Below, in pieces: positions 4,127-5,270 of a stretch of DNA of 5,270 bases. The stretch's first letter is position 1, and the number at the start of each line of letters is the position of its first letter. The stretch is from Pseudomonas sp. (lineage in GTDB: Bacteria; Pseudomonadota; Gammaproteobacteria; Pseudomonadales; Pseudomonadaceae). The notes below the pieces were generated by a model. The model searched no databases, was not told the origin of the DNA, and was given only the letters and a program-made list of their open reading frames with translations. The position numbers and the translations under genes are program-made. The stretch lies in the NCBI GenBank assembly GCA_003527165.1, contig DPSI01000104.1:1-5270 (forward strand). The letters run 5' to 3'.

Positions 4127-5270
4127 ATGCAAGTGATGAAGTGGAGCGTAATCGCCATGGCCGTTGCGGCCGGCACGTCGCAAATGGCGCTGGCGTCCAG
4201 CCAGTCCGAGTCGGAAGGCTTTGTCGAAGGCAGCAGCCTGACCATCTTCAACCGCAACATGTATATGAACCGTGACTTCCGTGATAACGGGAATAACGGC
4301 ACCCCAACCGAAAACGGCCAAAGCTACCGCGAAGAATGGGGCCATGGCTTTATTGGCACCTTCGAGTCCGGCTTCACTCAAGGCACCATCGGCGTAGGTG
4401 TCGATGCTATTGGCCTGCTGGGTGTGAAGCTGGATACTGGCCGTGGCCGTGCTGGTAACGGACTGTTTCCGATTGATGATGATGGTCGTGCCCGTGATGA
4501 CTATTCACATGCTGGGGCCGCCGTTAAATTCCGGCTCTCGAATACTGTGCTGAAATACGGCACACAATTCGTCGCTCTTCCGGTGTTCTCTACTGATGAC
4601 GCCCGCCTGCTACCGGAAACCGCACGTGGCACATTGATTACCAGCAGCGAAATCGAAGGACTCGAACTCAATGCGGGTCGTTTTACCGCTCTGAGTGGTA
4701 AGGCGCAAACAGGTCACGACTCCGAAGGGCTGGAAGAGATCAATTTCGTCGGCGGCACCTATGCGTTCAGCGACAATCTCAGCACGTCGCTTTACTACTC
4801 TGATGTAAAAGACGCTTTCCAAAAGTATTACGGTAACGTCAATTACAACATGGGCTTGGGCGCAGACCAGTCGCTCGCTTTTGATTTCAATATCTACCAA
4901 AGCGAGTATGAGTCGGAATTCACTGAAACCGGCAGCGACGAAGACAACACTATCTGGAGCCTAGCGGCCACTTACGGTATCGATGCGCATAAATTTACAG
5001 TTGCATATCAGCAGTCGCATGGCGGATTTAACGGAACGGGCTATGCGTACGGCCCCGACGCTAATGGCACCGTATGGCTGGCCAACTCGGTCCAGTATTC
5101 TGACTTCAACGGTGAAGACGAAAAATCCTGGCAGGTACGTTATGACATCGATATGTCTGCTTTCGGCGCTCCAGGCCTCAGCTTCATGACGCGCTACCTG
5201 AGCGGCTATGACATCAGCACCCCTACCGGTGAAGGTGAAGAACGTGAGTGGAACGTCGAAGCCAAATACG
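4127..5270 (+). CDS. oprD: OprD-family outer-membrane porin (3' end outside window)
   Basis: 381 complete codons of a substrate-specific outer-membrane channel; OprD is about 440 aa, so the last strands are missing. OprD porins are 18-stranded monomeric barrels that admit basic amino acids and small peptides, and in P. aeruginosa carbapenems. Residues 1-23 are a signal peptide (MQVMKWSVIAMAVAAG..., ALA before Ser24). The mature protein opens with a family-typical EGFVEGSSLTIFNRN and shows the landmarks ESGFTQGTIGVGVDAIGLLGVKL near 85-105, RDDYSHAGAAVKFRLS around 122-137, SSEIEGLELNAG in the middle, DQSLAFDFNIY, and NSVQYSDFNG with EKSWQVRYD near the right edge. Alternating polar and hydrophobic strands fit a beta barrel. 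Similarity and, from memory, the position beside the HIT and slyX genes match P. aeruginosa oprD (PA0958), but a paralogue such as an Opd-type porin cannot be excluded. It has a strong ribosome binding site and a long upstream region. Confidence 0.9.
   Translation, partial: MQVMKWSVIAMAVAAGTSQMALASSQSESEGFVEGSSLTIFNRNMYMNRDFRDNGNNGTPTENGQSYREEWGHGFIGTFESGFTQGTIGVGVDAIGLLGVKLDTGRGRAGNGLFPIDDDGRARDDYSHAGAAVKFRLSNTVLKYGTQFVALPVFSTDDARLLPETARGTLITSSEIEGLELNAGRFTALSGKAQTGHDSEGLEEINFVGGTYAFSDNLSTSLYYSDVKDAFQKYYGNVNYNMGLGADQSLAFDFNIYQSEYESEFTETGSDEDNTIWSLAATYGIDAHKFTVAYQQSHGGFNGTGYAYGPDANGTVWLANSVQYSDFNGEDEKSWQVRYDIDMSAFGAPGLSFMTRYLSGYDISTPTGEGEEREWNVEAKY

Noticed and set aside
3760..4302. A 180-codon open frame on the minus strand across the HIT-porin gap
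   Set aside because: It runs antisense into the porin signal peptide region, has no ribosome binding site, shows no recognisable domain, and its composition looks like a shadow of the porin and non-coding DNA.
1..5270. A novel defence, mobile or biosynthetic system
   Set aside because: All identified genes belong to known families in a gene order that looks like conserved Pseudomonas core. There are no transposases, integrases, CRISPR repeats or toxin-antitoxin-like pairs.

Overview
The window looks like ordinary core chromosome from a gamma-proteobacterium of the Pseudomonas lineage (Pseudomonas, Stutzerimonas or a close relative). Three things point there: near-Pseudomonas-type protein sequence for AspRS, SlyX, the HIT protein and OprD; moderately high GC; and a gene order that, from memory, matches P. 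aeruginosa PA0963 to PA0958 (aspS, dps, cold-shock-domain protein, slyX, HIT protein, oprD). The species call is an inference. No mobile element, CRISPR array, tRNA or rRNA is visible.

Layout: (1) 1-1209, minus strand, is the first 403 codons of aspS, with the 3' end cut off by the window edge. (2) 1210-1585 is a divergent intergenic region with a perfect TATAAT on the aspS strand and, facing the other way, a candidate extended -10 and a 10-bp palindrome just before dps. (3) 1586-2056, plus strand, is a 156-aa Dps/ferritin-like protein followed by a strong hairpin. (4) 2188-2334 carries a plausible sigma70 promoter and a strongly structured leader for the next gene. (5) 2335-2973, plus strand, encodes a 212-aa protein with an N-terminal hydrophobic membrane part and a C-terminal cold-shock domain, ending in a hairpin. 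(6) 3241-3663 (HIT-family protein) and 3030-3236 (slyX) form a tight two-gene minus-strand operon with overlapping translation signals. (7) 3664-4126 is a long, relatively AT-rich non-coding region full of inverted and direct repeats. (8) 4127 to the right edge, plus strand, is an OprD-family outer-membrane porin with a signal peptide, truncated by the window.

The genes do not form one pathway. They are translation (AspRS, probably the non-discriminating type that also charges tRNA-Asn), iron and oxidative stress protection (Dps), a membrane-linked nucleic-acid-binding protein, nucleotide metabolism (HIT), and basic amino acid/peptide uptake (OprD). I found no convincing new multi-gene system. 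The points most worth a second look are the membrane-anchored cold-shock domain with its structured leader, and the mutually exclusive pairing potential upstream of the porin.
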